Shown here one piece after another: positions 25,513-34,004 of a stretch of 64,000 nucleotides of DNA. Numbering within the stretch: position 1 is the stretch's first letter; the number at the start of each line of letters is the position of its first letter. The translations under genes were made by a program, and so were the position numbers. The notes beneath the pieces were generated by a model. The model searched no databases and had not been told where the DNA came from. It worked only from the letters and a program-made list of their open reading frames with translations. The stretch comes from Alphaproteobacteria bacterium (GTDB lineage Bacteria > Pseudomonadota > Alphaproteobacteria > Rhizobiales > JAJFHC01): assembly GCA_021775805.1 (NCBI GenBank), contig JAJFHD010000056.1, forward strand, positions 1 through 64,000, given 5' to 3'.

Positions 25513-26751
25513 TCAAGCTTGGGTCACGAACCGGTCCACCGGGCGCTCGCTGATCGGCAGGTGTATCAGTCCTGCCAGCACGCCGAGGCCGACACCGGAC
25601 CACCAGACAATGTCGTAACTGCCATACTGGTCGTAAAATCTGCCGCCCAGCCATACGCCCAGAAACGAGCCCACCTGATGACTGAAAAAGACAATGCCAA
25701 ACAGGGTTCCCAGATAGCGGGGACCGAACATTGCGGCCACAAGGGCCGACGTCAGAGGAACCGTGGACAGCCAGAGCAGGCCCATGACGGCCGCAAAGAC
25801 GATTACGGTCACCTCGTTTGACGGCAGGGTGATGAACAGGGCAATGGCCAGGGCGCGGCAAAAGTAGTTGGCACTCAGCAGATAAGGTTTCGAATAGTGA
25901 TCGCCGGCGACACCGGCAAAGTAGGACCCGAAGATATTGAACAGGCCAATGGTGGCGATCGCCCAGGCCGCGATGCTGCCGGAAAAGCCCTGGTCGCTGA
26001 GATGCTTCGGCAGGTGCACGGTGATGAAGGCGACATGGAAACCGCAGACGAAAAAGCCGGCGATCAGCAATTTGAAACTGTTGTGGCCCATCGCCTCGCC
26101 CAGCGCATGGCGGAGGCTTTGGCTGTCGGACGCCGCGCCTGACGACGGCTCGCTGCGGCCGGCAAGCACGGTCGCCATGGGAATGATCAGGGCGATCATG
26201 ACAGCCAGGAAGATCAGGGCGGTTTGCCAGCCATAGGCGGTGATGAAGGTCTGGCTGACAGGCACGACCAGGACCTGGCCGGCGGAGCCAGCAGCGGTGG
26301 CAATGCCAAAGGCCCAGGACCGTTTCTCCGGCGGCACAAGGCGGCCGAACGAGGCCATGACCAGGGGAAATGCGCTGGCCGACAGGCCCAGACCGATCAT
26401 GACACCCGCGGTCAGCTGGAACGTTGCAGGGCTTCCCGAGACCGACATCAGCGCAAGCCCCGCGAGGTAAAGCAAAGCCCCCGACACTAGAACTTTGGCC
26501 GTGCCGAAGCGGTCGGCAATCATGCCTGCGAACGGTTGTCCCATCCCCCACAGAAGGTTCTGGACGGCAATGGCAAAGGAGAAAGTTTCCGATCCCCAGC
26601 CCCGGGTCAGCAGAATCGGTTCCTGGAAGACACCGAAACTAGCACGCACACCGAAGCCGACAAGGGAGATGATGCAACCGGCGACAATCACGATGATGAA
26701 CTTGCGGGAGGCGGCACTCGGGGACGGATCGGCAGGGGTTGTTTGAGACAT
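25513..26751 (-). CDS. Major facilitator superfamily transporter
   Basis: The 412-residue protein has about twelve hydrophobic spans and MFS features: GVFQEPILLTRGWGSETFSFA in the first half, GQPFAGMIADRFGTAKVLVSG as the loop 2-3 signature, and the related second-half repeat LGTLFGIVFFSHQVGSFLGVWLGG. This resembles the oxalate/formate-type (OFA) and monocarboxylate-like branch. It should move a small organic anion across the inner membrane. The ATG at 26751 (MSQTTPADP) has GGAG seven bases upstream and is preferred over an earlier start. Two ATGATCAT palindromes lie about 100-125 bases upstream, next to the LysR gene. Confidence 0.87.
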   Translation of the reverse strand: MSQTTPADPSPSAASRKFIIVIVAGCIISLVGFGVRASFGVFQEPILLTRGWGSETFSFAIAVQNLLWGMGQPFAGMIADRFGTAKVLVSGALLYLAGLALMSVSGSPATFQLTAGVMIGLGLSASAFPLVMASFGRLVPPEKRSWAFGIATAAGSAGQVLVVPVSQTFITAYGWQTALIFLAVMIALIIPMATVLAGRSEPSSGAASDSQSLRHALGEAMGHNSFKLLIAGFFVCGFHVAFITVHLPKHLSDQGFSGSIAAWAIATIGLFNIFGSYFAGVAGDHYSKPYLLSANYFCRALAIALFITLPSNEVTVIVFAAVMGLLWLSTVPLTSALVAAMFGPRYLGTLFGIVFFSHQVGSFLGVWLGGRFYDQYGSYDIVWWSGVGLGVLAGLIHLPISERPVDRFVTQA

Positions 26752-26849
26752 TCGGCTGCTCCGGGGTGAACGGGGAAATTCCACCGAGGTGGCGTCAGGG
26801 AAAGAACCTAGCGTACAGGATAATTTCCCACAAATTCATTTTGAACATA

Positions 26850-26876
26850 ATGATCATGCATTAGTGGAATGATCAT
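26850..26876. promoter_or_regulatory. Pair of ATGATCAT palindromes overlapping the LysR stop
   Basis: Identical 8-bp palindromes occur at 26850-26857 and 26869-26876, 19 bases apart. The first covers the LysR stop codon. They lie about 100 bases before the MFS start and may be operators for that gene. Confidence 0.35.
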
Positions 26877-27762
26877 ACCCCATGATGTCCAACAAACGCG
26901 CTTCAAGCGCCTCCATGGCAGGGGAGAACCGGCCAGGATAACGCCCTCTGACGAGCCATACCGAAACATCGAGACCAAATTCCGGACACTCCACGAGACG
27001 AATGCCGCTTTCAAAAGGGGTATCGCGGAACATCAGCGGCGGCGCCAGGCCAATGCCCGCCCCCTGGCCCACAAGGGTGAGGAGGAGTTCCTGGCCAAAC
27101 GATTCAACCGCCACGTTGAGCGGCTTGGACGACCGCTCCAGGGAACGGCGCAGGGCGGTCCGGTAGCGGCATCCCTCCGGCAGAAGTATCCAACCGAAAT
27201 CATTCATGGCGTCGATCGAACGGGTATGGCCCGGATCGAGATCGCGTGGGGCGATGATCTGGACCGATTCCATGGACAGGCGCCGGCTGAGCAGGTCCGC
27301 GGAAGGCTGTCCGTCTGCTGCCAGCATGACCACGGCTGCCTCGAGATCGCCGGATATGACCTGGGACATGAGGTCACGGGACCAACTGGCAATCGCGCTG
27401 ATCGACAAGCCGGGGAAGCTCTTGCGCAGATGTTCGACCGGCCCCCGCGCCGCGAACGACGTCAGGGCATGAGACAGGCCCAGCCGGAACGGTCCGGCGG
27501 GCGGCGACTGGTCTGAAAAGTCAGCGGAAAAATCATCAACCGCCCTGAGGACACGGCGGCAATGCACCAGGGCGTTCTCCCCTGCCCGGGTCAGCCGGAA
27601 CGGCTTGGTCGTCCGGTTGAACAGTTCCGACCCCATTTCGGCCTCGAAGCGCTGGATCAGCCGGGAAACAGCCGACTGCGTCAGGTGAAGCCGCAGAGCC
27701 GCATCCTGAACCGACCTGGACTCGGCTACCGCAACAAAGGTCTCTATCTCGTTCAGCTTCAT
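26854..27762 (-). CDS. LysR-family transcriptional regulator
   Basis: The 302-residue protein has the N-terminal winged helix-turn-helix (residues about 1-60: FVAVAESRSVQDAALRLHLTQSAVSRLIQRFEAEMGSELF) and a C-terminal substrate-binding co-inducer domain. It should bind DNA as a tetramer and respond to a small ligand. It lies directly upstream of, and in the same direction as, the MFS transporter, a likely target. A T-N11-A palindrome (27792-27806) lies 30 bases before its own ATG and fits autoregulation. The ribosome-binding site before 27762 is weak. Confidence 0.9.
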   Translation of the reverse strand: MKLNEIETFVAVAESRSVQDAALRLHLTQSAVSRLIQRFEAEMGSELFNRTTKPFRLTRAGENALVHCRRVLRAVDDFSADFSDQSPPAGPFRLGLSHALTSFAARGPVEHLRKSFPGLSISAIASWSRDLMSQVISGDLEAAVVMLAADGQPSADLLSRRLSMESVQIIAPRDLDPGHTRSIDAMNDFGWILLPEGCRYRTALRRSLERSSKPLNVAVESFGQELLLTLVGQGAGIGLAPPLMFRDTPFESGIRLVECPEFGLDVSVWLVRGRYPGRFSPAMEALEARLLDIMGYDHSTNA

Positions 27763-27791
27763 GCTGATGCTATAACATGATGCAGGCGTTC

Positions 27792-27806
27792 ATTCCACAA
27801 TGGAAT
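27792..27806. promoter_or_regulatory. LysR-type T-N11-A palindrome
   Basis: ATTCCA-CAA-TGGAAT is a perfect inverted repeat matching the LysR box form T-N11-A. It sits 30 bases upstream of the LysR start and is a candidate autoregulatory site. Confidence 0.5.
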
Positions 27807-28048
27807 AGTTCTGGTCGGATATGTTCTAAACTGTCGTCTCCGCGCGCCGTCAAGAGGAGCTTGTTCGTTGCTAGTCAGGCAACGTTCGTGTCAGGCACGG
27901 TACTAAGCCTTTCCTACCGGCGAAGGACAGTGCCCTGGGGCGATGCGGCACAGTCTCGCCTGATTGCCCTCTGGTTGCTCCTGAATTGCGGTTGTCACCG
28001 CAATGACAACGGGGGTGTGCGAGAGGACCAGATACAGGGCAAATCAGA

Positions 28049-29320
28049 TCAGTTGCCGCGCTCAACGGATTTCAGCCCGAACACCGGGACCTTTTCCTCA
28101 AAGCCCTTGAGGGCAAACCGGCCCAGGTCTTGCGTTGGTTCGGATATGTAAGAGGCAAACCGCTCCGACATCACCAGACGGCGGTCGAGGTCCTTGCAGA
28201 TCCCTTCCAGACGGCTGACCAGATTGACGTCACTGCCGATCACGGTGAAATCGAGACGGTCGCCCGCACCGATGTTGCCATAGGCGACGTTCCCCACATG
28301 CAGCGAGATAACCGGTTGATAATCGTCGAGCATGCACTCGACGCAACCGAGGTTGTTGAGCACATTGTGGGCTGCCTTGAGCGCGCGCTGGCAGGCATCG
28401 CAGGATTCTGGATCTTCCGACACCGTGAATGCGGCAAACACGCCGTCGCCCATGAATTTCAGTATGTCACCGCCCTGGTCCTCAATGGCCGGCACGACGG
28501 TGTCGAAGTAACCGTTCAGCCATTCCACGACGCGGGCGGGTTCCGCATTGTTCGACATGCTCGTGTAGCCGCGCAGATCGCACACCAGCATCGCCGCGTC
28601 GGTCGACTGAACATCGCCCCGGTGGATGGCGCCGTCGAGGATGCGGCGGGAGGGGTCGGAGCCGACATAAGCGGCCAGAATTTCCGGCATAATGCGCCGC
28701 AGGCCCTTGATTTCCACGACCAGGGACAAGGGTTTGAGCAACCGGTCAAAGATGGCGACGTGTTCATCCGTGAAACCCAAACGGTGGTCGGTTGCCCACG
28801 AGACGCCATTGATCACGCCGTCGGAGAAGTGTATCGGCGCCAGCACATAGTGGACAATACCTTCCGACGCCAGACGATCGAGCATCGGCACGTCAAGGCC
28901 ATGGTCCCGGTCGAGGCGGACATTGATCCAGCAGTCGTTTTCGCGGACATAGCGCAGGGGGCTGCGCTCATACATGGTCAGGTTGTCGGGATTGTAGACC
29001 GGGCGTTCCTCGCGCATCGCCTCGCCGCAAGTCCAGATCCGGCTGACCGCGACGTAGCGCGGATGCAACGTTTGGATGATGGTCGTGGACCGGCACAGGG
29101 GAATGCCGGCGCCGACCAAGCGGTCGGACAGGACTTCCAGGACGTCGCCCAGATTGGGCAGGAAACGGGCCTGCGACACCAGCCAGGATTCGATTCCGGC
29201 AATTGCTTCATGGTTGACGGCCGGATGTTCTGCTGGCGCTTGCGGCAATGCCTGGGCGGCGGCGTCAGCTACAGGTTCCACCACAGCCTCTGCCACCGGC
29301 AACGGACGCTCAATTCCCAT
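28049..29320 (-). CDS. Adenylate/guanylate cyclase (class III) domain protein
   Basis: The 423-residue protein has an N-terminal part of about 240 residues, unrecognised apart from a GAF-like feel (VHYVLAPIHFSDGVINGVSWAT), and a C-terminal class III cyclase domain. The domain shows MLVCDLRGYTSMSNNAE with a metal-binding aspartate, then GGDILKFMGDGVFAAF with the second aspartate and a substrate-specifying lysine. It should make cAMP from ATP. No membrane span is needed from the chosen ATG at 29320; a longer open frame upstream (to 29524) would add an odd hydrophobic stretch. It is divergent from the VOC gene. Confidence 0.83.
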   Translation of the reverse strand: MGIERPLPVAEAVVEPVADAAAQALPQAPAEHPAVNHEAIAGIESWLVSQARFLPNLGDVLEVLSDRLVGAGIPLCRSTTIIQTLHPRYVAVSRIWTCGEAMREERPVYNPDNLTMYERSPLRYVRENDCWINVRLDRDHGLDVPMLDRLASEGIVHYVLAPIHFSDGVINGVSWATDHRLGFTDEHVAIFDRLLKPLSLVVEIKGLRRIMPEILAAYVGSDPSRRILDGAIHRGDVQSTDAAMLVCDLRGYTSMSNNAEPARVVEWLNGYFDTVVPAIEDQGGDILKFMGDGVFAAFTVSEDPESCDACQRALKAAHNVLNNLGCVECMLDDYQPVISLHVGNVAYGNIGAGDRLDFTVIGSDVNLVSRLEGICKDLDRRLVMSERFASYISEPTQDLGRFALKGFEEKVPVFGLKSVERGN

Positions 29321-29477
29321 TACGATTTCCCGATCATGTTCTTGTCCTGAAACTACCGACATACATAGTGTTTTACACTGCAAGATCCAGTCAGCATCAG
29401 ATAGATATTGTGATTCCAAACGAGCATCATACACTGACCGTCTCCAATGCCATAGAAGGACAATCAGGAGGCTTGCC

Positions 29478-29858
29478 ATGTACAGCCACACGACTGTGGG
29501 AACGAATGATCCCGCGCGATCCAAAAGCTTCTACGACGCCGCGATGGCCGCCCTTGGCCACCGGTGCTTTTACAGCGAAGACGGATACAGCGGTTATGGC
29601 GAACAGGAACGCGATCAGTTCTGGGTGATGCCACCGTATGACGGCCGACCGGCAGCTGCCGGCAATGGCGTCCATATCGCCTTCATCGCCCCGTCACGGG
29701 CCCACGTCGATGCGTTTCATGCGGCAGCGCTTGCCAACGGCGGCAGCGACGAAGGGCCGCCGGGTCTCAGGCCGCGCTACCATGACAGCTATTACGGTGC
29801 CTATGTCCGCGACCCGGACGGCAACAAGCTGCAGGCGGTTTGTCACAAACCGGAATAG
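29478..29858 (+). CDS. VOC-superfamily (glyoxalase/bleomycin-resistance fold) protein
   Basis: The 126-residue protein has the vicinal oxygen chelate layout: YSHTTVGTNDPARSKSFYDA with an N-terminal metal-ligand histidine, a central HIAFIAPSRAHVDAFH, and the C-terminal YYGAYVRDPDGNKLQAVCH signature. Members range from lyases to dioxygenases and resistance proteins, so activity is open. The ATG at 29478 is fixed by AGGAGG (29466-29471). The creatininase gene follows after 11 bases, giving a two-gene operon. Confidence 0.87.
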   Translation: MYSHTTVGTNDPARSKSFYDAAMAALGHRCFYSEDGYSGYGEQERDQFWVMPPYDGRPAAAGNGVHIAFIAPSRAHVDAFHAAALANGGSDEGPPGLRPRYHDSYYGAYVRDPDGNKLQAVCHKPE

Positions 29859-29869
29859 GGAAGACGACC

Positions 29870-30661
29870 ATGAGCCATCATGCAACGCAGACTCCGGCGG
29901 ACGAGGTTTTCTGGAACCGGATGACGGCGGAGACTTTGCGCGCCAAGGCGGAGGCCGACGCCATCGTGCTTTTGCCCGTGGCGTCGACCGAACAGCACGG
30001 GCCTCATCTGGCGACTGGTGTCGACACGATCCTGTGTACGGAAGTCTGCCGCCGAACCGCCCTCAAGGTTTCGAGCCGGCGTCCTATCGTGGTCGCCCCC
30101 ACAGTCTGGATGGGTCTGGCCGAGCATCATGTGGCGTTTGGTGGCACATTCAGCGTTTCGCTTGCCACCTGGCACGCCCTGTTGCGCGACCTGTGCGACG
30201 CTGTCCTCAGAGCCGGCTTCAGCAAGATCCTGATCGTCAACGGGCACGGCGGCAACATGGCAGCGCTCGGCGCTCTGACCACGGATCTCACACGAGAGCT
30301 TGATGCGGCGATTGCGACGACAAGCTATTGGACGAAGGCGTCGCAGGACGGGCTCATCGGTGCGGTTCTGGAAGATCAAAGCGGCCTGATTCACGCCTGC
30401 GAAGCGGAAACCTCGATGATGATGGCCGTCACACCCGAGCTTGTCGATCCCAGCCGCCTGGAGGAAGCCGTTGGTCCCAACACCGGCATGGCCGAAGTCC
30501 TGTCACCGCCGATTCTGCGCTGGCGGTCGTTTCGCGATATCACGCCGACCGGCGTGCTGGGGGATGCGCGCAGGGCATCAGCAGATAAAGGCGAAACTCT
30601 GTTCGACACCTTCTCCAACTGCCTCGCCGAGGCACTTCTTGCGGGAGAGCCCTGGCGCTGA
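29870..30661 (+). CDS. Creatininase-family amidohydrolase
   Basis: The 263-residue metal-dependent amidohydrolase has VASTEQHGPHLATGVDT, with the Glu, His and Asp metal ligands, and VNGHGGN with the later histidine ligand. HACEAETSMMMA supplies the catalytic-site glutamate region. Family members cleave cyclic amides such as creatinine or formamides in flavin and peptide pathways. The second creatininase-family gene in this window (32992-33813) differs at the NGH motif. The ATG at 29870 comes 11 bases after the VOC stop, with GGGAAG as ribosome-binding site. The substrate is unknown. Confidence 0.87.
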   Translation: MSHHATQTPADEVFWNRMTAETLRAKAEADAIVLLPVASTEQHGPHLATGVDTILCTEVCRRTALKVSSRRPIVVAPTVWMGLAEHHVAFGGTFSVSLATWHALLRDLCDAVLRAGFSKILIVNGHGGNMAALGALTTDLTRELDAAIATTSYWTKASQDGLIGAVLEDQSGLIHACEAETSMMMAVTPELVDPSRLEEAVGPNTGMAEVLSPPILRWRSFRDITPTGVLGDARRASADKGETLFDTFSNCLAEALLAGEPWR

Positions 30662-31099
30662 TCGGCTTAAGCAAAGCGGTCGCTTCAAATCGTCTCTGCT
30701 CTGAGATTCCGCATTACAACTTTCGTTTATTCTTCTGATTTTGCGAAACTTTCGCATTGGCAATTCGCACGAACATGAGTAGACAGGATTTGTCTCGGAA
30801 CTGAAATCGCCACTCCACGAGCCCGGATGCAGTTACGCCCCCGCCCTTGGAGCCGGCCGACGGAGGGTGAAATGAGCACGATCCAACGGGTAAAAAAATC
30901 TGCGTTTTATGCAGGTCTGGTCGCATCGGCCGGCTGCGCAATGATCTGGAGCTGCCTGCTCAGGCCAGCCCCCAGACGGTACGGTTGAGTTCGTCCCCGG
31001 CCACAAGCCAGGGCCTGATCCAACACAGGTTTTGGTGTGCCAACCGTTAGCGTTCCCGGCTGACAGCGTCTCTGTTTCACAGTGCTTCATGGCTTGTAC
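30662..31099. other. Intergenic region between convergent genes, no gene seen
   Basis: About 440 bases separate the creatininase and caspase-like genes. The first 120 bases are AT-rich. No convincing reading frame, hairpin with T-run or repeat was found. Confidence 0.5.
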
Positions 31100-32803
31100 T
31101 TACCAAACAACTTCAGTTCGGCATCGATTGTTTTTACCGAACTTCGCGATACATCTTTTTATAGCCGGCGACAGCTTCTTCTCATCGCTAACCTTTTTCT
31201 TCGGAGCCTTCGTTTGCTTCGATCTCACAGTTCGAGGCTTTGTTTTCTTGTTCCCGACGTCCGAAATCGGTGCCAATCCAGCAAAGGCCAGCACGGCGTT
31301 CCGGCTGCCTTTGCCCCATTTGCCGTCAATGCTGCCCCGGTAGAGGCCATGCGTTTTCAGACGCCTTTGAAGCGCTCGAAGAAATTCAGGGTCATGTAGG
31401 GATTTGCCTTCTGTCAGAGTATGCACCGCAGGGCCGTGATTCAGCTTGATCGCCTCGAGGATCTGAATCGATGCCTCCAGCCAGCTTCGAGCCACACCCC
31501 GACCGTTGTAATACAAAAGACCGAGCCGATACTTCGCTCCCGCATGACCCTTGGCGGCCGCCTCGCGGTACCAGTGCGCGGCCTGGGCGGCATCCTGGTC
31601 AACACCGTCGCCTGTTTCCAGGCGGCGGCCGAGGGCTGCCATTTCTTCGGCTGTCTGTGGTTGCGGCAGGGTCGCGTTTGAATTCTGTGGTGGCAGGGCT
31701 GCAAGTTTGAGCCGTTCCTGTTTCAGCTTCTCGGTCCTCAGCCGCTCTTCCTCGAGCTTGCGCTCCAGTTCCGCTTCCCGGATCCGGCGTTCCTCTTCCA
31801 GGAGCTTTCGGGCAAGCTGCTCGGCCTTGAGCTTGTTCTCAAGTTTGGCGCGTTCGGCCTTGGCATTGCGTTGCTGGTCTACTGATTTGCGGCGCAAATC
31901 ATCGATCATGATTTTGGCCAAGTCTGTAAACGTCCCTTCCGGGAAACGATCGATATAGGCCTGGAGCGAGGCCGGACTGTTGCTCTCCTTTACTGAATTC
32001 CAGAACAGAGCTTCCATGCCCAGCTGATTTGAAGGGGCGACGGGTTTCTTCGGCTCGGCTTTCGGGGTGAAGAAGAAGTCACCCCTCAGCGAGGATTCTT
32101 CCCACGGCGTTTGCTTGCCCCCGGTTTCGCTTTCAACCTTCACCCGCACCCGCTTGAAGATCTGTTCCACCGCGAGGCCGGGCTGGCGGATGGCGTCAAC
32201 AAGGGCGGCTGTATAGGGCGAGTTCTCCCCTGTGCCGTCGGCCGCCACCTGGCCCGGGGCGGCTGCAAAGGCAACCAGCGACCCCGATGCCGCCTGGATC
32301 CGGGCAAGTCCGCGGCCCGCCGATCTGACCCGGCCCTTGAACGGATTGTTGCGGCAGGCATCGAGGATCACGAGGTTCAGCCGGTTGCCGGCCGATTCCA
32401 TCTGGGCGAGGATGTTTGAGGCCGAGAGGGTCTCGATCTCCAGATCGGCCGCATCGTCTATGGTTGCCCCGATCGGGATCAGATAGTTGGTGCCTCTGGC
32501 CTGGACGCCGTGGCCTGCATAATAGAGCAGGCCGACGGCATCTTTGCCGGAACTGCGCAGCTTCTTGCCGAACCGGCGGACCGCCCGGCGCATGCCCCGA
32601 TAGTCCACATCGACCGCGGTAACCACCTCAAAGCCCACGTCCTTCAGTGAGGAGGCCATCAAGCGTGCATCATTCTTAGGATTGGCGAGAGGTGAAATGA
32701 GTTCGTAATTCGATATGCCGATCACCAGCGCCACACGCTTCTCGGCTTGGGCCATGCCCATCAGAAAAAGCAGAAAAATCGCAGCAATCAATACTCTCAG
32801 CAT
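31100..32803 (-). CDS. Caspase-family (C14, metacaspase-like) protein with Sel1 and peptidoglycan-binding-like tail
   Basis: The 567-residue exported protein has a signal peptide (residues 1-20), then a caspase-like p20 domain. The histidine of YYAGHG (H98) and the cysteine of DACRNNP (C150) form the expected dyad. A charged coiled-coil of about 60 residues follows (near 300-365). A Sel1-like repeat (AAHWYREAAAKGHAGAKYRLGLLYYNG) and a stretch like peptidoglycan-binding domain 1 (LQRRLKTHGLYRGSIDGKWG) come next, then a Lys-rich C-terminus. It should be a periplasmic Lys/Arg-directed peptidase. The ATG at 32803 has AAGGAG six bases upstream. It lies between two creatininase-family genes but is transcribed alone. 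Confidence 0.87.
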   Translation of the reverse strand: MLRVLIAAIFLLFLMGMAQAEKRVALVIGISNYELISPLANPKNDARLMASSLKDVGFEVVTAVDVDYRGMRRAVRRFGKKLRSSGKDAVGLLYYAGHGVQARGTNYLIPIGATIDDAADLEIETLSASNILAQMESAGNRLNLVILDACRNNPFKGRVRSAGRGLARIQAASGSLVAFAAAPGQVAADGTGENSPYTAALVDAIRQPGLAVEQIFKRVRVKVESETGGKQTPWEESSLRGDFFFTPKAEPKKPVAPSNQLGMEALFWNSVKESNSPASLQAYIDRFPEGTFTDLAKIMIDDLRRKSVDQQRNAKAERAKLENKLKAEQLARKLLEEERRIREAELERKLEEERLRTEKLKQERLKLAALPPQNSNATLPQPQTAEEMAALGRRLETGDGVDQDAAQAAHWYREAAAKGHAGAKYRLGLLYYNGRGVARSWLEASIQILEAIKLNHGPAVHTLTEGKSLHDPEFLRALQRRLKTHGLYRGSIDGKWGKGSRNAVLAFAGLAPISDVGNKKTKPRTVRSKQTKAPKKKVSDEKKLSPAIKRCIAKFGKNNRCRTEVVW

Positions 32804-32936
32804 AACCGCTCCTTGTTCATCCAGTAATAAACGGAGTCGGGTCAGTCCCCTGTGTTGTTGATTGCATTATGCCACATAACCAAATCCAACTGAACTGCAT
32901 TTGAGGACAAGGCAACGCTGGGGCGACCCTGTCTCT

Positions 32937-32963
32937 GCGATGCAGCATTCCACGCTGCATCGC
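32937..32963. repeat. Strong 10-bp stem hairpin
   Basis: GCGATGCAGC (32937-32946) and GCTGCATCGC (32954-32963) form a perfect stem with a 7-base loop. It is just past the stop of the leftward creatininase-like gene and may end its transcript, though a T-run is missing. Confidence 0.45.
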
Positions 32964-32991
32964 GTATGGGGAACGGTACTGAGCGTTCAGA

Positions 32992-33813
32992 TTAGGCCGG
33001 TGCACGGGCTGCGACTTCATCAACCGCCTGTTTCCGAAATCCCTCGATGAACTGCGCCAGGTTCGTGCCGATGGCCGCCACCATTGCCGCCCCTTTTTCA
33101 GCACTTGCCGCGGTCGGATCACTGGTGCAGCCATAAGGTGCGGTGGCTTCGCCGTGTTGGGCAGCGGTGACGAACCGCGATACCGCGTTGCCGTTGAGAG
33201 CGGGGTCGAGTTCCACAGGATAATCGAATGTGCCAGGCCCGTCCGGTGTTGAAAAATGCGCCTGGTTCATGTCGACGTGGTCCCCGCTCCAGTGGAGGGC
33301 AAGCGACGTTTCCGCTTCGCCGGCATGCTCGATGCCGCCGTCGTCGGCTTCGCACATCGCCTTGATCTCGTGGCGCGCGATCAGTCCGGTATCGGCAACC
33401 GCTACCCTTGCTCCTGTTGAGTTCTGGAGCTCGACGGCAGCGATCTCAAGCGGCTGGAGATTGGCGATCCGGTTGCCGTTGACGATCACGATGTGATGGA
33501 AACCGTGGCAGATCAGGCTGGTGCAGACATCCACTGCCACCCGGCGCAGGGTGTCTGCGCTGAGCGTAATCGTGCCGGGATAGCCCATGTGATGGGGCGA
33601 CCAGCCGAAATGCACAGGCGGCGCGATAACGGCACCGGCAATCCTTGCGGCTTCCTGGCAGGCGGCTTCGGCCCAGCCGGTATCGACCATCAGCGGCAGG
33701 TGATGGCCGTGCTGTTCGGTGGCGCCGACCGGAACAAGAGCCACATCATCGTTCCGCAGGTGCTCTTCGATCTCGGGCCAACGCATTTCGTGCAGCCAGT
33801 GGGTTCGTTTCAT
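32992..33813 (-). CDS. Creatininase-family protein, NGH motif altered to NGN
   Basis: The 273-residue protein carries GATEQHGHHLPLMVDT with the first Glu, His and Asp ligands of the creatininase fold, and EHAGEAETSLALH. Where the other paralogue has VNGHGGN, it reads VNGNRIANLQ, so the histidine ligand position is asparagine. It may have lost a metal site or belong to a subgroup with another ligand. The ATG at 33813 (MKRTHWLHEMRW) is chosen because GGGAGG lies upstream; the longer frame adds 27 residues without family character. It is divergent from padR, sharing the region with the GATATAT array. Confidence 0.8.
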   Translation of the reverse strand: MKRTHWLHEMRWPEIEEHLRNDDVALVPVGATEQHGHHLPLMVDTGWAEAACQEAARIAGAVIAPPVHFGWSPHHMGYPGTITLSADTLRRVAVDVCTSLICHGFHHIVIVNGNRIANLQPLEIAAVELQNSTGARVAVADTGLIARHEIKAMCEADDGGIEHAGEAETSLALHWSGDHVDMNQAHFSTPDGPGTFDYPVELDPALNGNAVSRFVTAAQHGEATAPYGCTSDPTAASAEKGAAMVAAIGTNLAQFIEGFRKQAVDEVAARAPA

Positions 33814-33927
33814 GGAGGTGCCTCCCGCGCCCTGTAAACCGGATGGATCGCAACGATATACCGGGTGCAGGCTTGACGCTATTGCCTGCGTCATGTTGGT
33901 CGCTGCCTTGAATTTCTATATCAAAGC

Positions 33928-33980
33928 GATATATTCACACTGGATATATTCAGATTAGATATATACTCGTTCGATACATA
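33928..33980. promoter_or_regulatory. Four direct GATATAT-type repeats at exact 15-bp spacing (operator array)
   Basis: GATATATT (33928), GATATATT (33943), GATATATA (33958) and GATACATA (33973) start precisely 15 bases apart. They lie in the divergent region between the creatininase-like gene and padR, ending 25 bases before the padR ATG. A reverse copy TATATC occurs just upstream (33917). The array is very AT-rich. It is a probable binding region for the adjacent PadR protein and would control both directions. Confidence 0.6.
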
Positions 33981-34004
33981 AGAAAAACAGAACAGGCCGG
34001 GCTC

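Noticed and set aside
28022..28040. Possible second MITE end (GGACCAGATAC) ahead of the cyclase gene
   Set aside because: Only 11 bases match and the rest of the terminal repeat is absent, with no partner end nearby.
28130..29350. Long plus-strand reading frame opposite the cyclase gene
   Set aside because: It mirrors the cyclase codons, has no recognisable domain and no ribosome-binding site.
32870..32965. Relation of the hairpin at 32937 to the repeats at 38906
   Set aside because: Only GCGATGC and GGGGAACGGT are shared; the order and flanks differ, so they are not listed as one repeat family.
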